Assembly (NCBI GenBank): GCA_937935075.1
Contig: CALGYB010000036.1
Coordinates: 1 to 49,365, forward strand
Source: an uncultured Roseiflexus sp.
GTDB taxonomy: Bacteria; Chloroflexota; Chloroflexia; Chloroflexales; Roseiflexaceae
Length of the DNA stretch: 49,365 bases
Direction of reading: 5' to 3'
The notes beneath the pieces are model-generated. The model saw nothing but the letters and a program-made list of their open reading frames with translations. It made no database searches and was not told where the DNA came from. Shown one piece after another: positions 42,133 through 49,365 of this stretch (position 1 is the stretch's first letter; each line of letters begins with the position of its first letter). A program made the translations under genes and the position numbers.

Positions 42133-43416
42133 TCAATCGTGAACAGTTACCTCACTTCCACTCTTTGGCGAGCGGGTGTTGCGCCAGGCGCGGAAGAACT
42201 GCACACTGGTCCAGATCAGGGTCACGGCGATCAGCGGCAGCGCCAGCAACATCGCGCTGGTAAAGGTCTCCAGCGCCGGATTGCGGGTTGCGACCAGAAT
42301 AAGGAAGAGCGTGTAGGCGATGTAGCTGCCCAGGAAGAGAACCCCCTCCCAGCGGGCAATGGCAAAGCCAGTGAAAAAGATCGGTAGACAGGCCACTGCC
42401 ACAGCAATCATTACTGGCATGTCAAATCTAATAATGAGCGGATGAACACTGAGCCCGCCCGGAGTAACCATCGCCGACAGTCCAATGATGCCAAGGATGT
42501 TGAAAATGTTCGAGCCAACGACGTTCCCAATAGCGATGTCGCGCTCCTTACGAATGGTGGCGATGATCGAAGCGGCTACCTCGGGCAACGAGGTGCCAGC
42601 GGCGACGATTGTCAGTCCAATGATCACGTCGCTTACGCCAAAGGTGCGGGCAATGCTTGTGGATGAGGCGATCAGGTAGTCAGATCCGAGCACCAGAACG
42701 CCGAGCCCTGCCGCGATGAAACCGACCTGATGAGCGATGTCGCCGCCTTTCGTCGTTCCGCCCTTGCCAAAGAGCGAGCCAGCGATGAAGAGCCCGGCGC
42801 CCACGACGACGAAGCCAGTTACTACTATGCTGAACCATCCCAGAACATAGCCAGCAGTTGCCAGAGCCGCCACTGCCGCCGCCCCGCCGAGCCAGAGCGG
42901 ACTCTTGACCGCGATGGCGTCAATGGTTGTTGCCTCCGCAACTGCCGCACGTGCCGCTGTCTCCTTGCGACTCTGCACGATCAACCAGACAATGTAGACC
43001 ACGATCCCTGCAAAGAGCAGGGCGCCATCGAGAAAGCCGATCCTCCCGTCGAGAGAGAGCAACAGCAACAGGATCGACACGCCCGCCATGATCGGCGCCT
43101 CGCGCCGGACAAGGCGCAGCGAGACGACCAGCGGCAGAATGAGGGCGCAGATGCCCAGAATAAACAGCACATTGAAGATGTTCGATCCCACCACGTTGCC
43201 TACGGCGATGTCAGGGTCGCCAGACAGACCTGCGCGGATGCTCACCGCCATTTCTGGCGAACTTGTCCCGAAGGCGACCACCGTCAGACCAATTACCAGC
43301 GGCGAGATGCCGAAGGCCGCCGCAACGCTTGACGCCCCTCGCACCAGCAACTCGCCGCCGGCTACGAGCAGCGCAAGCCCTGTCGCCAGGATCAGCAGAG
43401 TCGTAACCCAATCCAT
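42133..43416 (-). CDS. CaCA-family sodium/calcium (cation/proton) antiporter
   Basis: The 427-residue membrane protein has the two alpha repeats of the Ca2+:cation antiporter family: GLTVVAFGTSSPEMAVSIRA with GNVVGSNIFNVLFILG in the first half, and GLTIVAAGTSLPEVAASIIA with GNVVGSNIFNILGIIG in the second. About ten or eleven hydrophobic segments are seen. It should export Ca2+ or a similar divalent ion in exchange for Na+ or H+. The gene has a yybP-ykoY-type riboswitch candidate upstream, which points to Mn2+ as the regulating, and perhaps exported, ion. The ribosome site GGAGGG lies 9 bases before the ATG at 43416. Confidence 0.93.
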   Translation of the reverse strand: MDWVTTLLILATGLALLVAGGELLVRGASSVAAAFGISPLVIGLTVVAFGTSSPEMAVSIRAGLSGDPDIAVGNVVGSNIFNVLFILGICALILPLVVSLRLVRREAPIMAGVSILLLLLSLDGRIGFLDGALLFAGIVVYIVWLIVQSRKETAARAAVAEATTIDAIAVKSPLWLGGAAAVAALATAGYVLGWFSIVVTGFVVVGAGLFIAGSLFGKGGTTKGGDIAHQVGFIAAGLGVLVLGSDYLIASSTSIARTFGVSDVIIGLTIVAAGTSLPEVAASIIATIRKERDIAIGNVVGSNIFNILGIIGLSAMVTPGGLSVHPLIIRFDMPVMIAVAVACLPIFFTGFAIARWEGVLFLGSYIAYTLFLILVATRNPALETFTSAMLLALPLIAVTLIWTSVQFFRAWRNTRSPKSGSEVTVHD

Positions 43417-43430
43417 TGTTTGCCCTCCAG

Positions 43431-43540
43431 GTTTCAGGTCTCGTGCACACCAAAAAGCGAGACCATCACGGCGTTTCAGCCGTACTGGCGACGCTCAGTT
43501 CCACGCAAAGAGTGGAAGGCTACTCCCCATCTGAGATGGT
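43431..43540 (-). promoter_or_regulatory. yybP-ykoY (manganese) riboswitch candidate
   Basis: Read on the minus strand, the leader contains the hallmark GGGGAGUAGCC (43528-43518). A hairpin UUCCAC...GUGGAA follows, then GCGUCGCCAGUACGGC paired with GCCGUGAUGG (the second Mn-binding loop region). The block ends in CGAGACC (43443-43437) before the ribosome site. The order matches known yybP-ykoY aptamers. The P1 stem is weak as I read it. GGUCUCG and CGAGACC can form a 7-bp stem, and the region next to the GGAGGG site could serve as a translational switch. The downstream gene is a cation antiporter, a typical target. Confidence 0.72.
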
Positions 43541-43695
43541 GTGAAATCTCTGTCAGAAGAGTATCAGTGTTTTGCCGGTTGTCAAGCAGCATCGGACTCT
43601 AGCGGGAATATGCAAGACAGTGTCGCAACCAACGAACGTATTAGAGGCATATGCTACACTGTGGTTGTTCCAGGAACTATCAGGAGGCATACCAT

Positions 43696-44781
43696 ATGAG
43701 CGCCATCTACAATTTCAACGCCGGTCCGGCGATCCTCCCTGCGCCCGTGCTGGATCGCGCGCAGCGTGAACTGCGCGACTACCAGGGTCGCGGGATGTCG
43801 ATCCTCGAGATGAGCCACCGTTCGCCGGAATACGAGGCGATCAACGCCGAAGCGGCGGAACGCCTCAAACGTCTCCTCGGTGTCGGCGAGGAGTACCATG
43901 TGCTCTTCCTGCAGGGCGGCGCCAGTATGCAGTTCGCCATGCTGCCGCTCAATTTCTTGCCGCCAGGTGCATCGGCGGATTACGTGCTTACCGGCGCATG
44001 GGCGGAAAAGGCGTATGAGGAAGCATTGCGCGTCGGGCAGACGCGGGTGGCTGCCAGCACCGCCGAAACAGGCTATCGCAGCGTGCCATCTCAGGCGGAT
44101 GTCACGCTTGATCCAAGGGCGGCGTATGTCCACATCACCAGCAACGAGACGATCCAGGGCGTGCAGTGGCACGCCTGGCCCGACGTGGGGGATGTGCCGC
44201 TGGTCGCCGATATGAGCAGCGACCTCCTCTCGCGCCCGCTCGAAACGCATCGTTTTGCGCTGATCTACGCCGGCGCCCAGAAAAACCTCGGACCGGCAGG
44301 GGTCACGATTGTAGTCGTTCGTGATGCGTTCCTCCAGCGCGCGTCGGCACATCTGCCGGTGATGTTGCGCTATGCCACGCACGCGAAAAACCGCTCGCTC
44401 TACAACACGCCGCCGGTGTTCGCCGTATACATGGTGAACCTGGTGCTTGCATGGATCGAGGAGCAGGGTGGACTCGCCGCCATTGAGGAGCGCAATCGGC
44501 GTAAGGCGGCGACGCTGTACCGCGTGATCGACGAGAGCGGCGGGTTTTATCGTGGGCATGCCGATCCCAAGCATCGTTCGCTGATGAATGTCACTTTTCG
44601 CCTGCCGGACGAAACGCTGGAGAAGCGGTTCGTTGCCGAAGCGACCGCGCAGGGCATGGTCGGACTGGCAGGGCACCGGTCGGTCGGCGGCATTCGCGCG
44701 TCGATCTATAACGCAATGGGACAGGACGGGTGCGATGCGCTGGCGACGTTTATGACCGATTTCATGCGCCGCAATGGCTAG
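43696..44781 (+). CDS. serC: Phosphoserine aminotransferase
   Basis: SerC converts 3-phosphohydroxypyruvate and glutamate to phosphoserine, and also serves vitamin B6 synthesis in some bacteria. The 361-residue protein starts IYNFNAGPAILPAPVL, typical of the family. It has ILEMSHRSPEYE, LFLQGGASMQFAMLPLN (cofactor phosphate loop), the PLP lysine in ALIYAGAQKNLGPAGVT, and the end block GLAGHRSVGGIRASIYNAMG. A strong AGGAGG site lies 8 bases before the ATG at 43696. The next gene begins 14 bases after its stop, so both probably share a transcript. Confidence 0.96.
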   Translation: MSAIYNFNAGPAILPAPVLDRAQRELRDYQGRGMSILEMSHRSPEYEAINAEAAERLKRLLGVGEEYHVLFLQGGASMQFAMLPLNFLPPGASADYVLTGAWAEKAYEEALRVGQTRVAASTAETGYRSVPSQADVTLDPRAAYVHITSNETIQGVQWHAWPDVGDVPLVADMSSDLLSRPLETHRFALIYAGAQKNLGPAGVTIVVVRDAFLQRASAHLPVMLRYATHAKNRSLYNTPPVFAVYMVNLVLAWIEEQGGLAAIEERNRRKAATLYRVIDESGGFYRGHADPKHRSLMNVTFRLPDETLEKRFVAEATAQGMVGLAGHRSVGGIRASIYNAMGQDGCDALATFMTDFMRRNG

Positions 44782-44795
44782 GAAGAGGTTGTATC

Positions 44796-46916
44796 ATGCC
44801 GCTTCCTGCCGACTATGTTGAGCGCGTCTACGCGGGCGTGCTGGGGAAGATCATCGGTGTTTACCTGGGACGTCCGTTCGAGGGATGGACGTATGACCGG
44901 ATCATGGCGGAGTTGGGCGAAGTCTGGCACTATGTTCACGAACGGCGCGGTGTGCCGCTGGTTGTGACCGATGATGACATTTCCGGCACATTCACCTTTT
45001 TGCGGGCGCTGCCGGATTACGGCGCCACACGCGCACTCTCCCCGGCGCAAATTGGACAGACCTGGCTCAACTATATCATCGAGAATCGCGCCATTCTCTG
45101 GTGGGGCGGTATGGGGCGTTCGACCGAACATACGGCATTTCTGCGCCTGAAACGCGGGATAGCCGCGCCTCGCAGCGGTTCGGCGGCGCTGAACGGGCGG
45201 GTGGTCGCTGAACAGATCGGTGCGCAGATTTTCATCGACGGCTGGGCGATGATTGCACCCGGCGACCCGGAATTGGCTGCCGACCTGGCGCGTCGCGCCG
45301 CCTCGGTCAGTCACGATGGCGAGGCGATCTACGGCGCACAGGTGATTGCAGCGATGGAGTCACTGGCATTCGTCGAGTGTGATCTGAACGTGCTGATCGA
45401 TGCCGCTGTCAGGTGTATTCCGCAAGAATCGACCATTTTCCGCTTGATTGCCGACCTGCGCGAGTGGCGCGCCCGCTTTCCCGACTGGCGCGCTGCGCGT
45501 GAGCAGATCGTGGCACGGTATGGGTATGATCGCTATCCGGGCAACTGCCACATCGTCCCCAATCACGCACTGATTCTGTTGGGGCTGCTCTACGGCGACG
45601 ATGACTTTCAGAAGTCGCTCATGATCACAGCCACTGCTGGCTGGGATACCGACTGCAACGCCGGCAACGTCGGCTGCCTGTTAGGGATCAAAAACGGGCT
45701 GGCAGGCATCGACGCCGGTCCTGACTGGCGTGGTCCGGTGGCGGATCGGCTGTATCTGCCGACTGCCGACGGCGGGCGGGCAGTGACCGATGCGGTACGT
45801 GAGACGTATACCGTCGTCAACATCGGCAGGGCGCTGGCAGGTGAGGCGCCGCTGGCGCCGAAGCACGCCGCGCGCTTCCACTTCGAGTTGCCGGGAAGCG
45901 TCCAGGGGTTTGTTGTTGACGACAGCGCCGATGCCAGAGGGACGTTGCGCATCGAAAACGTCGCTGGCCATAGCATGCACGGAAACCGGAGTCTGGCGCT
46001 CCATTATCGTCATCTCGCGCCGGGATGCACAGCACGAGCGGCGACTGCCACGTTTCTGTCGCCTGATACGCGACACATGCCTGGCTATGCCATGCTCGCC
46101 TCCCCGACGCTGTATCCGGGTCAGCACATCCAGGCGCTCGTATGTGCCGATAGCGCCAACCCCTCGCCAGTGCAGTGCTGTCTCTACCTGATGGTCTACG
46201 ACTCGTGCGATGCGCTCATTCGGAAATATGGTGATGTAACAACGCTGACGCCGGGATCAGAACACGTCTTTGCCTGGCGCGCACCAGAGACCGGCGGTCA
46301 GCCGATTGCAGCGGTCGGCATCGAACTGCGCGGTCGCGGCCATGGAACGGTGTACCTCGACTATCTGTCCTGGGAAGGTGCGCCAGAGGCGACATTCGGC
46401 AAACCGGCGGGCGGCGGCGATATGTGGCGTCGCGCCTGGGTGAATGGCGTCGATGGATACGAACAAGGCGCTGATACACCCTACCGCCTGATTCAGAACG
46501 AGGGCACGGGGCTACTGATCCAGGGGGCGCGCGAGTGGCGCAATTACCGCGTCGGTGCAACCGTGACGCCGCACCTGGCGGAAGCCTTTGGCATAGGGGC
46601 GCGCGTGCAGGGTATGCGCCGCTACTATGCGCTTCTACTGATACACAGAGCTGACGGAGCGGGCGCAGTGCAACTGGTGCGTGCGCTCGATGGGGTCACA
46701 CCGCTCGCCGAAGCGCCGTTCGCCTGGACCTATGACCAACCATACACGTTTGATCTGCGCGTGGCTGGCCATGATTTAAGCGGAGTCATCCACGCTCCCG
46801 ACGGCGCCAGCATCACCCTGACTGCACGGGACGATCGACTGGATGGCGGCGGCATCGCACTACTGCTGACCGAAGGGTGCATCAGCGCCGATCAGGTGGC
46901 AGTACGTTCCGGTTAA
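44796..46916 (+). CDS. ADP-ribosylglycohydrolase-family protein with C-terminal beta domains
   Basis: The 706-residue protein starts with an ADP-ribosylglycohydrolase (DraG-like) fold: AGVLGKIIGVYLGRPFEGW, the metal-binding TDDDISGTFTFLRAL (Asp cluster, about 51-65), HTAFLRLKRG, and TATAGWDTDCNAGNVGCLLG with further acidic ligands (about 270-290). Residues about 355-706 are beta-rich and contain two carbohydrate- or ligand-binding-like modules (FELPGSVQGFVVDDSADARG; WRNYRVGATVTPHLAEAFGI). No signal peptide is seen. It may remove ADP-ribose or act as a nucleoside/sugar hydrolase. The link to serC, 14 bases upstream, is positional only. The ATG at 44796 is preferred to upstream starts inside serC. 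Confidence 0.83.
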   Translation: MPLPADYVERVYAGVLGKIIGVYLGRPFEGWTYDRIMAELGEVWHYVHERRGVPLVVTDDDISGTFTFLRALPDYGATRALSPAQIGQTWLNYIIENRAILWWGGMGRSTEHTAFLRLKRGIAAPRSGSAALNGRVVAEQIGAQIFIDGWAMIAPGDPELAADLARRAASVSHDGEAIYGAQVIAAMESLAFVECDLNVLIDAAVRCIPQESTIFRLIADLREWRARFPDWRAAREQIVARYGYDRYPGNCHIVPNHALILLGLLYGDDDFQKSLMITATAGWDTDCNAGNVGCLLGIKNGLAGIDAGPDWRGPVADRLYLPTADGGRAVTDAVRETYTVVNIGRALAGEAPLAPKHAARFHFELPGSVQGFVVDDSADARGTLRIENVAGHSMHGNRSLALHYRHLAPGCTARAATATFLSPDTRHMPGYAMLASPTLYPGQHIQALVCADSANPSPVQCCLYLMVYDSCDALIRKYGDVTTLTPGSEHVFAWRAPETGGQPIAAVGIELRGRGHGTVYLDYLSWEGAPEATFGKPAGGGDMWRRAWVNGVDGYEQGADTPYRLIQNEGTGLLIQGAREWRNYRVGATVTPHLAEAFGIGARVQGMRRYYALLLIHRADGAGAVQLVRALDGVTPLAEAPFAWTYDQPYTFDLRVAGHDLSGVIHAPDGASITLTARDDRLDGGGIALLLTEGCISADQVAVRSG

Positions 46917-47426
46917 GGACCGAGGCAATGGTGGCGGTTGCAGGGGATGCCGGGACAGAGTCGTTCGCACGGCGCTATGAACTCTGCACGAACTGTTGTG
47001 CAGCCTGGCATGGACTGAGCCGGTTGAAGTCCATGCCCTGCCATCGGGCGCCGGCATTGTGACACTAAGAGCCTATCCGAAAAATCGCTGACTGAAGTGC
47101 GACCGGGTAGGCGAAGGCAATGACTTCAAAACCAGCCGCCGGGGCTGCTGATGCCGCTGCGCACCCGGCGCGCTGCGGGCTGAAGCCCTCGCTGAGGACG
47201 CGGTTCGACGGCGCTCACCGCACGTGAAAGCCCCGCCGAGGCTGCTGATGCCGCTGCGCAGTCATGCGTCCACAACGCTGGACTGCCGGTGCGCGTTGAC
47301 CGTTGCGCCTTGCCCAACGCACGCGCGAACATCGTGTCGGACTGAACGCCACCTGGTATGAGAAATGCTGTTCCCCACACTCTGCGCCTTTGTGCCTCCG
47401 TGTGATATGATCCGCGTGTTTCGCGC
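46917..47426. repeat. Repeat-rich intergenic region between the ADP-ribosylglycohydrolase-like gene and rsmG
   Basis: No gene is supported. Two hairpins come first: CTGCAC/GTGCAG (46984-46989 with 46998-47003) and GGCATGGACT/AGTCCATGCC (47007-47016 with 47028-47037), neither with a T tract. At 47068-47119 lies the 52-bp copy of the IS-end-like repeat also found at 28061-28112. At 47172-47362 lies the copy of the 175-bp repeat shared with 7881-8056. CTCTGCGCCTTTGTGCCTCC-type words follow before the rsmG stop. Confidence 0.65.
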
Positions 47427-48131
47427 TCACCGGATGGGGCGTTTCGCAGGAATACCGACGGCGCGCGGGTAGGCGGCAGGCGTAGGAGCAATTTTGGCAA
47501 TGACCACCAGGGTCCGTGGTTCAATGCCGGGTATCTCCACCGGCTCGACGCCGATCACCTGCCCGCCGAGTCGGGCAATGACGATTCGTGCGCGGGCAAC
47601 CTCGTCGTCAACATCGCGTCCCTTTGGCGCCAGGACCCGTCCGCCAATGCGACAGAGGGGGAGACAGTATTCGGCAAGCGTCGCCAGTTCCGCCACGGCG
47701 CGTGCAGTAACGACATCATACTGCTCACGGTGCTGCGGGTCGTGTCCCACGAGTTCGGCGCGTGCAGCGACCACAGTCACGTCGCGCAAAGCGAGCGTCG
47801 CAACGACGTGCTCGAGGAATGCCGCTTTCTTGCCAACGCTTTCCACAAGGATGACGTGCAATTCCGGATGCAGGATCTTGAGCGGCAACCCTGGAAATCC
47901 CGCCCCACTGCCGACATCGATCAAACGGGAAGGCGTATCGCCCCAACTCAACGCACAACGCAGCGAGTCGAGGAAATGGCGAAGAATGATCTCGCGCTCA
48001 TCGGTGATCGACGTGAGATTGACGCGCGTATTCCAGGCGCGAAGTTCGGCGCTGTAGCGGGCAAATTGCTCGATCTGGCGCCGATCGAGGCGCAGCCCCC
48101 ACGATGTTGCAATCCTCAGCAGTTCGTCCAT
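47427..48131 (-). CDS. rsmG: 16S rRNA (guanine-N7) methyltransferase RsmG
   Basis: RsmG (GidB) methylates N7 of G527 in 16S rRNA. The 234-residue protein has the SAM-binding block LIDVGSGAGFPGLPLKIL (about 69-86) and the family segments NLTSITDEREIILRHFLDSL, LVESVGKKAAFLEHVV and VTARAVAELATLAEYCLPL, all present. Its length is normal. It follows nadD by 27 bases on the same strand, with no hairpin in between. It is cytoplasmic, acting on the 30S subunit or its precursor. Confidence 0.95.
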   Translation of the reverse strand: MDELLRIATSWGLRLDRRQIEQFARYSAELRAWNTRVNLTSITDEREIILRHFLDSLRCALSWGDTPSRLIDVGSGAGFPGLPLKILHPELHVILVESVGKKAAFLEHVVATLALRDVTVVAARAELVGHDPQHREQYDVVTARAVAELATLAEYCLPLCRIGGRVLAPKGRDVDDEVARARIVIARLGGQVIGVEPVEIPGIEPRTLVVIAKIAPTPAAYPRAVGIPAKRPIR

Positions 48132-48158
48132 GGATGCGGCTGACGCAAAGGCGAACAG

Positions 48159-48758
48159 TTATCGATACAATCCATTCGTCTCAATGTAGGCAACGACAGA
48201 GTCGGGCGTCTGATAGCGGATGGGTCTGCCCTGCGCAACGCGCAGGCGAAGGTCGGTGCTGGAGATATCAAGGCGCGGACCATCGATCACGATCAGGCGT
48301 TCCATCAATCCGGGAAGAATCTGCGACAGATGCGCCGGATCGAAGGAGGCGCCAGGGCGAGACATGCCGACGATCCGCGCCAGTTTCAGGATGCGTCGAA
48401 CCTCATGCCAACGCGGCAGGTCGGCCACCGAGTCGGCGCCAAGGATCAGGTAGAGGTCATCGAACCCCTGATCGTGGAGGATCTGCAGCGTGACATACGT
48501 GTACGACGGACCAGGGCGATCGATCTCGATGCTGGAGACCTCGAAGAAAGGATTGCTGGCGCATGCCAGGCGCGCCATGGCAAGGCGATGGACTGAGGAA
48601 GCCACACTGCCGCCGGGCTTAAGCGGTTGTTCGCCTGCCGGAATAATCAGAACGCGCTGCAACCGAAGAACGACGCGCGCCTCCTCGGCAATCGCCAGGT
48701 GCCCGTAGTGGATCGGGTCGAACGAACCGCCAAGGATACCGGTGCGTCCGGTGGTCAT
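48159..48758 (-). CDS. nadD: Nicotinate-nucleotide adenylyltransferase
   Basis: NadD joins nicotinate mononucleotide with ATP to form deamido-NAD in NAD synthesis. The 199-residue protein starts with the nucleotidyltransferase signature GILGGSFDPIHYGHLAIAEE (GxFxPxHxGH). The second site is near its end, ISSTDLRLRVAQGRP (ISST-x-hR). YLILGADSVADLPRWHE matches the family's GxD-[AS] block. Complete length. Its ATG overlaps the stop of the small upstream gene as ATGA (48758-48755), so they are translationally coupled. rsfS, a frequent neighbour, is not seen downstream; rsmG takes that place. Confidence 0.95.
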   Translation of the reverse strand: MTTGRTGILGGSFDPIHYGHLAIAEEARVVLRLQRVLIIPAGEQPLKPGGSVASSVHRLAMARLACASNPFFEVSSIEIDRPGPSYTYVTLQILHDQGFDDLYLILGADSVADLPRWHEVRRILKLARIVGMSRPGASFDPAHLSQILPGLMERLIVIDGPRLDISSTDLRLRVAQGRPIRYQTPDSVVAYIETNGLYR

Positions 48759-49006
48759 GCCTGGTCGATCTCGTACTCAATTTCGGCGCCTTCCTGCAGC
48801 AGGTTCCACACCAGCCAGGAGAGCGCACGGCGGTCGCGGCGGTCGAGGTGCGCGACATACGGATGAATGAGTTCAATGATATCCTGACGACTCAGCAGAT
48901 AGCTGCGACGACCAAGATCGTGGTAGAGCCGCAGCGTCAGCATGTCGGCGTACTCGTACAGATCCTGTTCCGAGAGGGTTCCGTCAGCGTCGGGAAGATG
49001 CGACAT
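48755..49006 (-). CDS. Small protein of unknown function upstream of nadD
   Basis: The 83-residue product is acidic and helical (SEQDLYEYADMLTLRLYHDL, then LSRQDIIELIHPYVAHLDRR, RALSWLVWNLLQEGAEIEYE). No signal, membrane segment or known motif is recognised. It is supported by tight packing: its stop overlaps the nadD start by 4 bases, and only 5 bases separate it from the next gene upstream. Confidence 0.72.
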   Translation of the reverse strand: MSHLPDADGTLSEQDLYEYADMLTLRLYHDLGRRSYLLSRQDIIELIHPYVAHLDRRDRRALSWLVWNLLQEGAEIEYEIDQA

Positions 49007-49011
49007 CGTCC

Positions 49012-49365
49012 TTACTCATCTTCTTCATCTTCATCGTTGTGCTGGAGGCGCCGGGTGCGGAGACGACTCTGATAATAAGCGGCTTCCCGCGGATCGGTGT
49101 GCGGTGCGCGACTGCGAGATTCACGCTCTGCACGCGATGGCTGAAGAGCGGTCTGATCGGGCTGCGTCTTCTCCTCTGAGCTCATCGACGTATTGACCAG
49201 CGTATCACCGATATACTCCAGCACATCGCGAATATCCTCATTATCGTCGAGCATACTGTCGAACGGCAGCGCCACGCCGGAGACGGTCTTCACCGTCTGC
49301 CCGATCTCCTTCAGCGTGCGGTCGATCCCGCTCACCAGCGACTGCATCACCGCCGCCAACTCCTC
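49012..49365 (-). CDS. Unknown protein, 5' end beyond the window
   Basis: The open frame reaches the window edge without a clear start: the edge reads EELAAVMQSLVSGIDRTL, so the gene most likely continues. The visible 118 residues have an amphipathic part (SGIDRTLKEIGQTVKTVSGV, DDNEDIRDVLEYIGDTL), then a low-complexity, charged tail (Ser/Arg/Gln-rich, ending QHNDEDEEDE). No family is recognised. It is first in the visible string with the small gene, nadD and rsmG. Confidence 0.6.
   Translation of the reverse strand, partial: EELAAVMQSLVSGIDRTLKEIGQTVKTVSGVALPFDSMLDDNEDIRDVLEYIGDTLVNTSMSSEEKTQPDQTALQPSRAERESRSRAPHTDPREAAYYQSRLRTRRLQHNDEDEEDE

Noticed and set aside
46984-47037. Two adjacent hairpins as a structured RNA or terminator
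   Set aside because: There is no T tract, no promoter and no second copy seen; it is noted only as part of the intergenic region.

Overview
The window looks like chromosomal DNA of a filamentous anoxygenic phototroph of the Chloroflexota, most likely Roseiflexus or a close relative. This is inferred from the high G+C content, the protein families, the FERA-type repeats on a secreted peptidase, and the many short intergenic repeats. No database search was possible. No rRNA, tRNA, CRISPR array or prophage was recognised.

Layout. Positions 1-1208 hold two nested, decayed insertion sequences (an IS5-family end inserted in the tail of an IS982-family element). Positions 1524-6731 (minus) carry a SWIM/SNF2 helicase, a secreted M14 carboxypeptidase and a histidine phosphatase. 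A DsbA-like thiol oxidoreductase (7012) and secD-secF (8277-10695) follow on the plus strand, then tsaD (minus) and a DtxR/MntR-type metal regulator whose promoter carries a clear operator. Positions 12681-14891 hold a remnant that reads as a DUF433 start joined to a Card1-like nuclease tail, and a two-gene unit of a cytoplasmic subtilase and a small protein resembling a separate I9 propeptide. Positions 14949-24330 contain a beta-hydroxyacid dehydrogenase, then cell-surface genes: a glycoside-hydrolase-like lipoprotein, a GT-C-like membrane protein, a metzincin-like protease, and a fusion of sigma-like and anti-sigma-like parts with a large outer domain. Positions 24577-27371 form a three-gene operon (DUF2089 protein, SHOCT-like protein, beta-solenoid protein) whose products share one short helical motif.

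Positions 28337-41785 (minus) are an arginine/carbamoyl-phosphate cluster in the order argC, argB, argA-like acetyltransferase, carA, an orphan histidine-kinase dimerisation-domain protein, carB, argG, argJ, and a YfhO-like membrane protein. Upstream of argC is a complete-looking ribosome-mediated attenuator: a consensus promoter, a nearly leaderless Arg-rich leader ORF, an 11-bp antiterminator pairing and a 10-bp terminator hairpin with a U-rich tail. This is the strongest new regulatory element in the window.

Positions 42133-43540 carry a CaCA-family cation antiporter behind a yybP-ykoY (manganese) riboswitch candidate. serC and an ADP-ribosylglycohydrolase-like gene form a plus-strand pair (43696-46916). 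The right end (minus) holds rsmG, nadD, a small unknown gene and a gene cut by the window edge. Intergenic regions are rich in repeats: period-7 tracts, a repeat of about 175 bp, a 52-bp element resembling an IS end, and an 86-bp tandem duplication.
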